Of a stretch of DNA of 64,000 nucleotides, positions 9,236-20,494 are shown one piece after another. The DNA is from Lentinus brumalis. Lineage: Eukaryota; Basidiomycota; Agaricomycetes; Polyporales; Polyporaceae. The stretch spans positions 1 through 64,000 of the forward strand of contig MARA01000011.1 in the NCBI GenBank assembly GCA_001792895.1, in the 5' to 3' direction. A program made the translations under genes and the position numbers. Below the pieces are notes generated by a model. The model was not told the origin of the DNA and did no database searches. It worked only from the letters and a program-made list of their open reading frames with translations. How positions within the stretch are numbered: the stretch's first letter is position 1; each line of letters begins with the position of its first letter.

Positions 9236-10965
9236 GCGGAAGAAAGCCGACTCGCCAAAACGTTCCACCTCGCCATCAGGGATGACGGGGAGGATCGCTG
9301 CGATGAAGCTCTCCGCGACGACGTCAGCGGCGTTGGGAAGGGAGCGGACGGTCGTCGCGCTCGGGAGGGTATTCGCCTTCGTCCGCATGCTGACGGGCCA
9401 CTCGGTCGTATCGACGTTGGTGAAGTGCTCGATCGCCGCGTTGACGCTGGGGAGGGTGTGGAGCGTGCGGTTACGCCCGACGCGAGAGCGAGTGAGCCAC
9501 GACTGCGCGGAGTCGGCTTCAACAGGGATGATGCGGAGCCCGGGAACGGTCATGGGGTCGGGGGTCTCCTCGGTCGTGGTGGATGGGGGAAGGGCGAGTG
9601 GCGCGGCCGGGGGCAACTTCTTGACATCGTACTGCCAGGCCTTCATAAGATAACGCGTACCCTCCGTGCGGTACCTCGTCGGGTCTTGCGTGAGGACGAT
9701 GAGGCGGCGGTAGAATCGCGCCGCGTCAGGGTCTTGTTCGCGAGCGGCGAGGTGGCGGAGGTTGTGCGCCTGGTGGGCGGTGACGATCTCGATGTTCTCC
9801 CAGGGACCGCAATCCCCGTCGTGTCGGGGTACCGGGGCAGGAGGGCGGGAGCCCTTGGCGCGGACGCGCGCGACACGCCGTTTCTCCTTTTCTTCGGCCT
9901 CCTCCCCGATGTCCTCGGTGACCCAGTCGGGGAGGTCGTAGGGGATGGGCCCGGTCTCCTCGTCGTATGGCTTGTCCTCAACCACGGCGTCGATCAAATC
10001 GCCCTGGTTGGCGGAACGGAACCATGTGTACCATCGGGACCGGGGTGTCCTTCGACGGATGGGTCCGGCTTTCCCGCGAACACATATTCCGACGACTTGA
10101 GGGGGTCGTTGAACTCGAAGGTATCTCCGAGCCCGACGAGAGCCTCTGTCGTCTGTGGGGGAGCCGGTGCCCAAGCCAGTCCGACAGCGTTGTTCTTGAC
10201 GGAGATCACGACATTGTCGTCGTGATCTTCTTCGTCAGGCTCACGCTCACACTTCTGCGGTACTACCGACGGGGCGCGGCCAGTGTTAGTGGTTGCGTCC
10301 GTGGCAGCGGTGGAAACTGCTGATGAGGGAGGTCCCGAAGCCGTGGTCGCCGAGGAGCTCGACGGCTGCGACTGGGGAGCACTCCACGACGTGTTGGGCC
10401 GGGAAGTAGCCCCTCCGCGCGGGTGCGCGAAAGGGCGACCTCCTCGGGACGAGAAGCGAGGGGGTGCCTGGGATCGACTCTGAAGATCGCCTTCGCGACG
10501 CGCGACTTCGAGTTCGCGCGCCGCAAGGGCCGCTTCGCGGTTCCGGAACTGCTGGGCTTCTACCTCCAGCTGCGTGTTGCTCCTTTCGAGCTGCGCGTTG
10601 CGGTTCGCTAGGTCCACAGTACGCGCGCGGAGGGCCTCCGTGAGCTCGCGCATCGTTTGTAAGGCGACGCGCCAAGCCTCATCAGAGGGCGCAACCGTTG
10701 CAGGAGGTGCGGCCGGCGCGTAGGACGGGGTCTGGTTCTGCGGTATTGGGTGTTGGGTGGTTGCGTAGGTTGGTGGGGGTCCCGCCATGTATCCTCCTCC
10801 CCCTCTGGGGCCGTCGCCGGGATTGGACGGCGCCGGGCCCCATTGGGTTCCCCACGTTGGCTGCTGCGGGGCCGCGCCCCATGTGCTGCCTCCCGTCCCG
10901 GGGTTGTTAGAGCCTTCGGGATGGGTGGGCGGCACGCCGGCGTAGCTGTTAGCGGAGTGGGACAT
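9233..10965 (-). CDS. Extra ORF downstream of chromovirus pol, truncated by element A
   Basis: The ATG at 10965 opens MSHSANSYAGV. The N-terminus is Pro/Gly/Thr-rich, followed by a strong coiled coil (ELTEALRARTVDLANRNAQL onward, about residues 100-160), a low-complexity Ser/Thr part and an acidic stretch. The second half is in another frame (WYTWFRSANQ, GPWENIEIVTAHQAHNLRHL, GTRYLMKAWQYDV). The switch is at the GGGG at 10042-10045; adding one base gives 1734 nt, exactly divisible by 3, so the ORF is probably continuous. The stop TGA is supplied by the first bases of element A's LTR, so the native C-terminus is missing. It lies 157 bp after the stop of the chromovirus integrase on the same strand, the position of env or a third ORF. 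No family recognised; a Gag-like protein of another element is an alternative. Confidence 0.6.
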
Positions 10966-11098
10966 GATGCGCGGGTGAGGTGGGCGGTGGGGAGAAGCGA
11001 GAAGAGGCGTTAATGAAAACTTCCCCAGGCCGCGCGTCCTTTTGCACGGTCCTGGGAAAATCCGCATCGAGTCATCACGGGTCCGATTTTCTCGGGCT

Positions 11099-11124
11099 TA
11101 GTCAGCTAACCGAAGCGCTGACTA
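11099..11124. other. Inverted repeat at the end of chromovirus pol
   Basis: TAGTCAGC and GCTGACTA form a perfect 8-bp stem with a 10-base loop, overlapping the pol stop codon. It could be an RNA structure at the pol 3' end; no function can be assigned. Confidence 0.4.
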
Positions 11125-12956
11125 TTTGCCTCCGCGACGCTTTTTGCTTCCGTCTCGCGTCTCGCCGCCACGAGCCACCGACGTCGAGGGCATGTCCCGC
11201 TCTCGACGAGGGAGGTCTGCGGGTGAGCAAACACCGAGTAAAGCTAGATATTCATCGAGAGCCTGCAAGTCCTCGCATTCATGCGAGGGCTCCCAAGTGT
11301 GCTCTCCCGCTGTCCAATGAATGAGGAAGTAGAGTTGATCGTCGTCCCATCGGTGGCCGACGATCTCCTCCACTTGCCACTCCAGGTCGTCAGGCATTCC
11401 GAAGTCGTAGAAGCGTTTAGCCTCTCGACTCGGGAACAGTAAGTCATCATTTGGTTCATGAGGCTTGAGTAGCGACACGTGGAACGTCGGATGGATGTTC
11501 CGACGTTTCAGCTCGTCAGGCAGCTCGAGCGTATAGTGAGAGGTGTCGTTATGAGCCGACAACACCTTGAAGGGGCCGACGTACTTTGGGGCGAGCTTTC
11601 GGGCTCGTCCTTTCGGTAGCAATAAGTTCTTAGTGGATAGATACACCAGTCTCCAACTTCATAATGCGGCGCGTCCTTGGCGCGTCGCTTGTTGGCTTGA
11701 TGAGTAGTGTTCACGCGAGCTGCGAGGATCGCGTCATGGGCTTGCTCGAGCGCGATCCTGGCCTTCTCGGCGAACGCCTTCACTCCAGGCATTGCGTCGA
11801 TGGTCGTCGGGAAGGCGGCCATCCGAGGCATATGCCCATAGTTCAATTCAAAGGGCGCGAACCGTGTCGACGCGTTCACGCTCGAGTTGATGGCAAACTC
11901 CACGAGAGGGAGTTTGTCGCACCAGTCGAGTTGATCGGGCTGTACTATCGACCTCAGAATCTGGCCCACATTGCGGATGGCGCGTTCGCTCGCGCCGTCT
12001 GTTTGTGGGTGGAATGCTGTAGACATCAACTGGTTCGTACCTAGCAATCTTTGTACCTCGCGCCAGAATCGAGACGTGAATTTGGAGTCGCGATCGGACA
12101 CGATAGTCTCCGGTACTCCGTGAAGACGCACGACTTCACGGAGATACACGTATGCTAAGTCGGCGGCGCTGTCCGTTACTCGGCACGGTATAAGATGTAC
12201 CATGCTGGTAAGCCGACAGATCACTACCCAGATGTAATTGTATCCTTTTGCGTCAGGGAATGGACCGAGAAAGTCCATTCCCATCGACTGCCAGGGGAAC
12301 AGCGGGATGGGCATGGTATGTAACCATCCCGCCGGTGCCTGTGGACTGGTCTTTGACATCTGACAAGTCTCGCAGGTAGCGCAGAATTTCAGAACGTCCT
12401 TCGTCATACTCGGCCACCACACCCATCTGCGCAAGTACTCATTAGTCTTCCGCGGACCGAGGTGACCGAGGACTCTATGTCCAGTGTCCAGCACGATCTC
12501 GGTGAGTCGTCTCTTTCCTTTGTACTGCGATCGGGGAATGCATACACATTCGAACCCCAGACGGGTTCGGACGTATAGTATTCCGTCTCGAATCTGGAAG
12601 TTGGGATACGCGGGCGGGTTGGCGACGACCTTCTGATACAGAGGGTCGTCGTTGTAGCCCTCGCGTATTGCCTTCCATAATCCGGGGTCCGACTGGATGG
12701 TGTCATCCAGAGGAGGCCCGGATTGTAATGCGTCTTGTAGCGTGACTTCTTCTTCTTCTACAGCGCGACGAGGCGTAGGCTGCTGTCTTGCCGCGGCGGC
12801 TTCCACCGCGGCGTGGAGCTCTTGCGCTTCGTCCCGTCGCGCCTCAGGCTCGTCTTTCGGGGTTCGCTTCCGTTTAATGGGCCACTCGGCCACGTTATTC
12901 GGGTCAACCTTCCTCGGCCTGCGCACGCGAAGATCCATTGCGTGCATCGTCACGGT
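11122..12956 (-). CDS. Chromovirus integrase with GPY/F module and C-terminal chromodomain
   Basis: The zinc-binding domain shows HRVLGHLG and CATCETCQMS. The catalytic triad is in GMDFLGPF, IVSDRDSKF and DGASERAIRN. The GPY/F module (KYVGPFKVLS) and a chromodomain (EWQVEEIVGHRW, YFLIHWTAGEHTWEP) complete the C-terminus, which ends in a basic tail at 11122. Chromodomains of this class guide integration to marked chromatin. A one-base break lies at CC 11646-11647 (GDWC in place of the expected GDWVYL); one added base gives a continuous frame. An in-frame TGA at 12957-12959 separates this part from RNase H. Confidence 0.92.
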
Positions 12957-15103
12957 TCATGCGACCTCTGACTGTCGAGCTTCAGGGAGCTCGTCCAGTT
13001 CAGGGTTTAGGCGGACGTCCGCATTGACATATTCATGCACCGGGTGCACCTCATCTGCGCCGTCATTTTCAAAGTAGCGGGATAAGCAATCCGCAACTTT
13101 GTTCTCCTCTCCGTCGACGTGCACGATCGAGGCGTCGAACCTATCGATGTACTCCGCCCACCGTATTAGCCGGCTGTTCTTCGTCTCACGGATTGCGGTC
13201 CTCATGGTGGTGAGGGCCTCGTGATCCGTAGCGATGTAGAACTTCCGTCCCATCAACCTATCTTCCCATTTCATCAGTGCCTCGATCACACCTAGGGCCT
13301 CATGCTCGTAGGTGTGATACGAGCGCTGTGCGGACGAGAACTTCTTGGACATGAACCCGGCTGGTCGGCAGGTACGCCAGTCGGGCCCTTGTCCATACAC
13401 GGCTCCCACACCATAGACCGACGCGTCGGTGATGACCCATATGGGCTCGTCAGACTTGGGGTCTATGGGTTTCAGAATCGGAACCTTACAAGCCAGGGCC
13501 TTGATCCTATCAAGGCACACTTGGTGTAGGGGTCGCCAGTGGAACGGTTGTCCGTTCTTACATATCGACTCGAGCGGCGAAGTGAAGGCGGAAACATCCG
13601 GCAGGAAGTGAGCGAGATACTGACGAGGCCGAGAAATCGCTGGACCTCGTTCAGCGATCGCATAGGCCTCCAGTCTCGAATTCGAGCCAGTTTGTCCGAG
13701 TCCGCATGGAGTCCCTTGTCATCAATGAGGTGACCAAGGCAGTCCATCGATTCAGAGTACAGGTCGAGCTTGCTCTTACTGAGGTACAGTCGCTGTTCTC
13801 GGAGCCTAGCGAACACGAGGGTGAGGTGCTCCTCGTGTTCGGCCACGGTGTCTGAGTACACGAAAATATCATCGAGGTAGACATGAACAAAGAGTCCGAT
13901 ATACTCCCGGAACACCCACGTCATCAGACGCTGGAATGTACTGGGAGCATTGCAGTCTCCTTGTTGCATGGCGTGAGACACGGCTGTTCCATAGATGGTA
14001 GAGAAAGCCGTCTTCCATATGTCATCTACCTCTATACGAATCTGTTCGTACGCGTCCGACATATCGATCTTGGTACGGTACTTAGCTCGAGCCACATCGT
14101 TCCGGATATTATCCTGGTCCGGGAACGGTGTGACGTCCTTGAGCGTATTCTCGTTCCTCTGCCTCGCGTCAATGACGGTACGAAGTTTCCCATTCTTCTT
14201 GGGGATGCAGAGCAGCGGCGCGGCTTGCGTCGCTGGTCTCATCTCCCACCATCCCGCCTTGAGGTACCTGTCCATCTTCTCGCGGAGCGCAGGACGCAAC
14301 GCGTCGGCGCACCGGGGATGATGATATTGATAACGTTTGGACTCGTCAATCAGCGGAATACGATGATTGACTTCACGCATTGGCGGAAGGACCAGTGGGA
14401 TGTCACCCACTAAGTCTTCCACTTTGCGCATCCATTCTTCCCGCAGTCTCGGTATGTCTGAGTCATTAGGTTCAGGAGTGGTCAATTGCTTGACCACTTC
14501 TGCCTCTAACACCTCATTGAGCCCGAACGGGTCCTCACGGCCAAGTCGGTCGCGGCGGACACCCTTCGACGAGTGCGGTGTAACGTTGTCCTGGAACGCG
14601 ATGTTCGGCATCGGGTTCCTAGACGTGTTCTTCCTTTTGACCTTGTCGATCCTTGAGTAGGCGGGGTACTCCCTGTCGGAGTAGTTGAGGCGAGCGGCTC
14701 TGATAGCCAGCGGCGGGTCAGGTACCTGGTCCGCCGTGGTATGCGTTGCTCTCTCGTCGCGGTGTCGTCGCTGTTTGGGTCGCGTAGGGTGCTCATCGGG
14801 TGGGGAGTCATCGTCCTCGTCCGAGGGTACCATTAGCGACGGGTGGTCGTCTGGCAGCGAGGACCTCATCCTTGCTGCCTTGACGTCTTCATCTTCGACC
14901 TCTTCCACTACTACCTCTCTCTTTTTATGGGTTTTTCTGTTGGCGTTACCCTTATTACGGGAGTTGATTTGTGAGGCCAACTCCAGTAGTGCGGGGTAGT
15001 CTGGGGCGAGGGAAGGTTTCTCTCTCATGGCCCGTACATCCATGTCCTCGACCTCCTCCACCGCGGCCTGCTTTCTAGGTCGGCCGCGGCGAGGGGCGTC
15101 GAG
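12957..15103 (-). CDS. Chromovirus reverse transcriptase and RNase H
   Basis: RT occupies 15061-13620: the KIDMSDAYEQIRIE motif A region and the catalytic VYLDDIFVYSD box are intact. The connection (VQRFLGLV) breaks frame at about 13622 by one C, after which RNase H is read (WVITDASVYGVGAV, YEHEALGVIEAL, FYIATDHEAL, VADCLSRYF). Upstream, the frame reaches the protease with a single TGA at 15104-15106 in between; the residues between are in the same frame. Apart from the indel and stops, every catalytic residue is present. Confidence 0.92.
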
Positions 15104-15526
15104 TCATTGGGATGCCTTGAATGGCCCGAGAGACCGATTATCGGTCTTCCGGTCCTTACGAACGGCCTTGTCTTCCTCGATGGTGAATGCCGGGATGACG
15201 GTGCCCTTCACTATGATGTGTCTATTATGCATGTCCAAGACTACGCCATACTGCGTCATAAATGGAGTTCCTATGACGCAGTCGTACCGGTCAAGGTTGA
15301 CTATATCGAAGTATACTTGCTCCGATATCGGCCCAACCTTGACTGGAACTCTCGTACCGTAGTTAATCTTTGACCGGCTTCCCGAGCACCCGAGCTGGAG
15401 GACTACTTGTTCCTCCAGCACAATCTTGGGTGCCCGGGATATGTGGGCGAACTCGGGGGTGATGGAGTCGGTGGTACTCCCTGTATCAAACAGGGTGTAC
15501 GCGTCCGTCCCATTAATGTTGATCAA
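15104..15526 (-). CDS. Chromovirus retropepsin-like protease
   Basis: About 140 aa with the active-site motif YTLFDTGSTTD and the second-half motif YDCVIGTPFMTQYG, both typical of Ty3/gypsy proteases. Its frame overlaps the Gag frame by a few codons at 15523-15526, so Gag-Pol expression would need a frameshift there, or a base is missing in the overlap. It ends at a TGA in frame with RT. Confidence 0.85.
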   Translation of the reverse strand: MININGTDAYTLFDTGSTTDSITPEFAHISRAPKIVLEEQVVLQLGCSGSRSKINYGTRVPVKVGPISEQVYFDIVNLDRYDCVIGTPFMTQYGVVLDMHNRHIIVKGTVIPAFTIEEDKAVRKDRKTDNRSLGPFKASQ

Positions 15527-17001
15527 CGCACAGAGCGTCGAGTGTAGCTGAGGATCCCTAAGGGTTGCACCGTGATGGGCGTCGTAGATTTACGGCGCAC
15601 ATTCGCTGAATGCTCTCGAGGTACACTTACTCGTTCCATAGCACACAATCGTACTTGGATGGGCGAGGCGGTCTCATTCTCTGATCCCGTCTCGCTCCTT
15701 TCGTCGTCGACGTGGTAGCCTAATTCGCTATCCATGTCGTCATCATCGTCGTGTGCGGTGACCACGCGCATGGCATGAACTCGGGCTGTAGGTGAGTCAT
15801 CCTCCGAGTCTGTATCACAACTGACTATGCGCATCGCGTGTGCTCTCATGACTTCGGAAGCGGCGTCATCGTCCGACTTTGTCGTCTTACCCTCCCCCTC
15901 AGATCCGTGCCCCGGATCTTCGGGTGAGGATGTGTATTGAGATCCTCCCCAGCGGTCATCACCGTTGTCCGACTCGTCGTCGGACCCGGTCGTTATCCGC
16001 TGGCTATGGAATCGGGCTTTTGGTTTCGCATCTCTGCTTTTCGGACATACCGGGTCACCTCTATAGTGACCTGGTTGGCCGCAGGCAAAGCATGTATCAT
16101 CCTTTGATCGAGTCATGGGCGTAGCAGGTCGGGGCGGGAACTTGGTGAGTCCCGCTCCTGGTATCGCCCGAGACGCGCTCGCCGGCTCACGACCGCGAGG
16201 ATGGCGAGTATCGCGCGATCGCGACCGTGAACGGTCTCTGCTCGGTTTATTTTGGTGCCTGTCTCCACGGTCGTCTGCACGACTCGAGTGGGGGCTCGAG
16301 TTGTACGTCGACTTGCGGCTTGATATACTGTCCATGTTGGAGTAGGCTTCTTCCAACTGCCGGGCATGATCGAGTATATCATCCCAGGTGTTGTACTCTG
16401 GGGTGATGCCGCGATTGACTCGCAGATTCCGTCGTATGTTTTCTGGGAGTCCATTAAACAACCGGAGGCGCATCTCGTAGCTCCCCGGGTGTTCAATCAT
16501 TTCCTTTGCCTTGCGGCGCAGGTCAGCGGCGAATCGCTCGACGCCGTTCTGCGCCTGGTAGTGGCACTTCGCAAATTCTTCGGTTGCCTTGGCGGCCGTG
16601 CTCGAGTGCACGAACCTGTCGTGCAACTTGCAGACGGCCGCCTCGAACGATGGGGTCTCCAGATTGTCGGGGTGGTCTATTTCCTGAGCATACCAGTCGT
16701 CAGCATCCCCTTTGAGATGCTGGCGCAGGTATATTAATCGATGCCTGTCTGCATCGGGTCCACATATGTTGTAGGCCCGCATCCAGTCCAGCACACCGTC
16801 CAACCACGTGTAGAACAGTTGGTGGTTGTTTGCACCGCCGTACTTGGCCGGTACTTCAATTTTTGGATGCTTCATCCCCTCGGGGATAGGGATTCGCTCC
16901 CCTACCTTATGTCTGATGTTCTGTACTATCTGGCCGAGCAGGGCGTCCAAGTGCGTCCTCGGACGCGCCTGCTCTGGTCTCGAGTCGTGTGTGTTCGCCA
17001 T
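15523..17001 (-). CDS. Chromovirus Gag (capsid and nucleocapsid part)
   Basis: A 492-codon frame starting MANTHDSRPEQ. Residues about 50-215 look like a retrotransposon Gag capsid domain (FYTWLDGVLDWMRAY, LKGDADDWYAQEID, RFAADLRRKAKEMI, LFNGLPENIRRNL). A zinc knuckle follows (CFACGQPGHYRGDPVC, spacing C-x2-C-x4-H-x6-C, two residues longer than the canonical x4). The C-terminal third is highly acidic and carries an 'RAHAMRIV / RVHAMRVV' repeat. The true start may lie upstream (see 17002-18247). Confidence 0.85.
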   Translation of the reverse strand: MANTHDSRPEQARPRTHLDALLGQIVQNIRHKVGERIPIPEGMKHPKIEVPAKYGGANNHQLFYTWLDGVLDWMRAYNICGPDADRHRLIYLRQHLKGDADDWYAQEIDHPDNLETPSFEAAVCKLHDRFVHSSTAAKATEEFAKCHYQAQNGVERFAADLRRKAKEMIEHPGSYEMRLRLFNGLPENIRRNLRVNRGITPEYNTWDDILDHARQLEEAYSNMDSISSRKSTYNSSPHSSRADDRGDRHQNKPSRDRSRSRSRDTRHPRGREPASASRAIPGAGLTKFPPRPATPMTRSKDDTCFACGQPGHYRGDPVCPKSRDAKPKARFHSQRITTGSDDESDNGDDRWGGSQYTSSPEDPGHGSEGEGKTTKSDDDAASEVMRAHAMRIVSCDTDSEDDSPTARVHAMRVVTAHDDDDDMDSELGYHVDDERSETGSENETASPIQVRLCAMERVSVPREHSANVRRKSTTPITVQPLGILSYTRRSVR

Positions 17002-18247
17002 CGACTGAGTACACTTACAGGTTGGCCCGCGTTGTACACTACGGTATTGCCGTAGCGAACTCCGCCCGGGCGTAGTGCGGCCGTGATCGAGTTACCAACT
17101 CGATCCGCGGGAGGCGGGCTGAGTCCAGGAACGTACGGTACGCCGAGGTAAGGGTACCTCGGTGGTCTGTCTCCTGGCACGCTCATGTTGAGCATCCAGT
17201 ATGTTCGCGTAGGTATCGCGGTAGTCGGCGTACCGATCGGCCACGGACTCGTGTGGGGGTGCGTCGCGGAGCGCCTCACCGCGCCCGTGATAATCACCGT
17301 CCGTCTGGGCATGTTGATGGTCCATTGGGATCGTCCGCGTTGCGCGCGGGCGATCGCTAGGGGCTGTATTGCGAAGTACATGTTCTACAGTAGGTTGTAC
17401 AGCCTGTACTATGCGTCCTTGCCTTCGGACCTCCATATCTACCCGTCTATCATAGTCCGCCAGGGACTCGCCGTCCTGCCTAGGCAGCGACGACTGAGTA
17501 TGGTCAGACACCGTCTCGGCATAATGCTGTCGAGACGGTGCGCTAGTCGCTGGGAAGCCGCCTCGACTCTAACGTTCATTCCATGAGGTTCGCGGCCCGG
17601 GACTTCCGCCGTTAACGGAGGGAGTCCCAATGCACGCCGGGTCATCGTCATTGTTCTCTCCATGTCCTCGAGAGTACGCTTGTTGTCGTCGAGGGCGCGG
17701 TTGGTGCGCGCCATCGCTGCGTTCATCTCGTCTCCATATTCCCGCAGAACACCCATGGACCGCTCACGCAGCAACTTGAGGTCATCCGCATGCTCCTCGA
17801 GTTGCTGGGTACGGAGCCGGACCTGTTCACGTAGCGCCAGTTGGCTTTGCGTCAAGGCCCCCGTTAGGTCGGGGCCGTTATCCGGTCCTGATCTACGCGT
17901 AGTGCCTAGCGGGGGGGCGGACAGCGAGGTCGCCGTCGCATGCGGCGGCGGGCCTTCTTCCATGATCCGCGGTCTAGATCCGACTCGCGAAGGGTGGGGT
18001 TGTAGTAGAGGTAGCTCACCGATGATACCAATGTCCTGTCCCCGGTTTGGGGATGGCGATGGGGGGTAATCGTTTGGCGACCGGTTCCAGTTGGGCTGCG
18101 TCGCGTTGGTAGTCCTGATGCCGGGGCGGGCAGATCGACCGGGGCGGTCGCGTAGTTTTGAGCGTCGGTGATGTTCTCCCACGAAGAAGCCTCGGGACCG
18201 GGGCTTCTCGCGGTGATTGAGTTGGTGTTGTTGCCTAGATGAGACAT
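17002..18247 (-). CDS. N-terminal extension of chromovirus Gag, spread over several frames
   Basis: The ATG at 18247 opens MSHLGNNTNSI just inside the LTR. Coding-like sequence continues through several frames: a Pro/Ser-rich part, a coiled coil (LREQVRLRTQQLEEHADDLK and RTNRALDDNKRTLEDMERT), and LADYDRRVDMEVRRQGRIV. Switches near 18121-18126 (CCGGGG) and 17511-17512 (CC) are repaired by one base each. The final junction to the 17001 frame is not resolved and could involve two indels. A Gag with a coiled-coil N-terminal extension, or a separate leader ORF, both fit. Confidence 0.5.
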
Positions 18248-18288
18248 GATGTCGCCTAGTCTATGTTGGCGAGGCGAGTCAAAAAAGA

Positions 18289-18299
18289 TGTAAAGCACA
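18289..18299 (-). repeat. Inner fragment of the chromovirus LTR, split by element C
   Basis: TGTAAAGCACA here continues at 20702-20940 once element C and one copy of the GCACA target duplication are removed. The reconstructed LTR of about 245 bp has TGTAA/TTACA ends. Confidence 0.65.
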
Positions 18300-18506
18300 T
18301 GTAATGGCACCGTTACTCGTGACTTACCCGATTCGGATCCACGTACTTACCGCCCGTCTTTACGATACACTCTCTTGGCCAAACCAACGCCAGTATGGCT
18401 TGGTTATCTCGTCTCTCGCTCTTGCTCGTCTTGTAGCTCGCTTAGCAACTCGAATATCATGTCTTTGACTCGCCTCTAGCCCGCCCTCGACGACCTTGCC
18501 ATTACA
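18300..18506 (+). repeat. 5' LTR of element C
   Basis: 207 bp, beginning TGTAATGG and ending CCATTACA, a perfect 8-bp terminal inverted repeat. It contains TGGCCAAACCAA at 18376-18387, complementary to the primer-binding site. Confidence 0.95.
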
Positions 18507-18508
18507 GT

Positions 18509-18520
18509 TTGGTTTGGCCA
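18509..18520 (+). promoter_or_regulatory. Putative self-priming primer-binding site of element C
   Basis: TTGGTTTGGCCA starts two bases after the 5' LTR and is the exact reverse complement of 12 bases within the LTR (18376-18387). In Tf1/sushi elements the 5' end of the transcript anneals to the PBS and is cleaved to prime; the same geometry is possible here if transcription starts near LTR offset 75. A tRNA primer was not matched. Confidence 0.65.
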
Positions 18521-20480
18521 CCAAACTTGCGAGCTCAAGCCTCGTCCCCGGTCCTCGCTATATCGCTCGCGATCCACCGCAGCGATCCTTCCTGCTTCTT
18601 CCACCCTCCATTCTTCACGTCGGACGCGTTCATATCAAGCCACAGCGCGCCGATCTCTTGCGTTCGCGCCGTCTTCCTCGCGGCCGGCCCCCGACTAGCC
18701 CCTATTCTGAGGCTCCCGCAACAACTCGTCCATAGCAGGCTTCTCAAGCCTTCGTGACGCGCGCAGCATCCTCAAACATCGACGGCCGCGTGCAGACACC
18801 CCAACCCGGCCCCTTCTTCATCTGTTCAAGTCCATTTCCACCCCCCTCCTCGCTCGCACTCGCACCCACTCGGATCCACCGCGTCAGGGCCGCAATCGTA
18901 CCGCATGACGCGCTCCAAATCCATTGGAGACGCGCCGTTGGAGTCTTTTGGTTCACGGTCAATCGTTCGTCACCTTTTTCAATTCTTGGTTTTGTTTTCG
19001 GACCCCTCCCCGTACCCTCTTGAATCCCGCCACCTCGCCGTTTCCCTCCACCAAGAACCCCTGACCACGCTCGCTCCTGGCCCTCACTGCACGTCATCTT
19101 GTCGCCCGCCCACCCTCCCTCGAATTCAAGCCTGAATTTCCGGAGTTTCAGAGATTTTTTTTTCAAGTACGCCTCGTTTCTCTCTCGTCCCGAGAGAGAA
19201 GCCTCGGCGGAAAAAGAGGGGATAGAGGGCGAGGACACGGAGCCCCCGGAGGGCACGGACAAGGAGCAAAGCGACGCGGACGTCGCCCTGGAGACCTCAG
19301 GCGACGGAGCGGAGGCAGGTCAAGGGCACGCAGGACTGCCGGAGCGCAGTCGGCGTGTCGGCGCAGGTATGGAGCGGAGGCGGAAGACCTCGCGACGACG
19401 CAGGTCTCCCTCCGTGTCCTCTGCTCTCTCGAGCGACGCTGCAAGAGCACGCGGCGCGCTCGCTTTCCCTTCCCAGCCGTCGCAGCAGATATGCGCGACG
19501 TGCACTTACTCTCGGACGGCGCGGCGCCAGCCGGCAGCGTCCTCCTCTCTCCTCAGCGACGCTGCACGCACACGCAGCGGCGCGTTCACCCTCACGTCGG
19601 ACGCCGCCTCGGGACGAGCGGCGATCCTCGACACTTCTGCGCATTTTCGAAACTTTTTGCGCCTCTGATTTCAAGCCTGCAACACTATCCCTACGCACTC
19701 CTTTGACACTTTTCGACGCTTTTTGGACCTTCGTCACCCCGGTGCGCCTCGAGTTTTGACACCCCCGCTATCCCTCTTGATCATAAAGTACACCTCTCCA
19801 TGTCCGCATGCCGACCTCGTCGGATTTGTCCCCCTCTCGTCACCTCTCAGCCACCGTCCCCGCATCATGCCCTCATCCTCGACTCCGACTCTTGCTTCGT
19901 CCCCAGTGCATCTCTCACGCCCGCTTGGACTCGTGGGCCTTGGCTGCGGTCATAACCACGCAGTGCCTCGTATTCTCGGCCTCTCGGAGCTCGTTCGCAC
20001 GCAGCGGCTACGGTCCACGTGCTGCGAGGCTTCGCTCTCGTCTTGTCTTGTCTCCGCTTTGGTCAGGCCTAGGCTACGGTCTTAACTGACGCATCGCACC
20101 CCGTCACGCAGGGAACCTTCTACCCCTGGTGACTCTCGACCTTGGTCCAGAGGAGTCGCTCTCCCTGGAAGCCCACGTAGCCATGAATTGGTACAAGCGG
20201 CACTCTCTCGTCTCATGTCTCGTCTCGTTCTTGTCTCGATCCCCTGTGTCCTCGACTACGCCCCATGATACTTCGCATCCCTTTGTTTATGGTACCTCGT
20301 CCACGCACTACGTCGTTACCACTTATGTGTCTTTGTCCTTGCTTTTGCTTCGCCCTCCTGTCCTGTCTCGCATTCTTTGTCCCACTTCGTACTTGTTACT
20401 TTACTCGTCCTTTGCCTTAGTCACTAGCTTACTTACGATATAGCTATGTCTCTCGTCGCCCACTCCTCGAGCCGCAGCTT
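18521..20480 (+). other. Interior of element C without coding capacity
   Basis: Pyrimidine-rich on the + strand, with a purine-rich middle. No ORF resembles Gag, protease or polymerase; the longest (19099-19668) has low-complexity Ser/Arg/Ala composition. An imperfect internal repeat around AGCGACGCTGCA occurs near 19432 and 19550. Confidence 0.7.
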
Positions 20481-20494
20481 GAAGGAGGAGATAG
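20481..20494 (+). promoter_or_regulatory. Polypurine tract of element C
   Basis: GAAGGAGGAGATAG lies directly before the 3' LTR, as expected for the plus-strand primer. Confidence 0.8.

Noticed and set aside
9170..10225. 351-codon + strand frame
   Set aside because: Antisense shadow of the extra ORF of element B; no domain.
19099..19668. 189-codon frame inside element C
   Set aside because: Low-complexity Ser/Ala/Arg sequence, no retroviral domain; overlapped by other frames of similar length.
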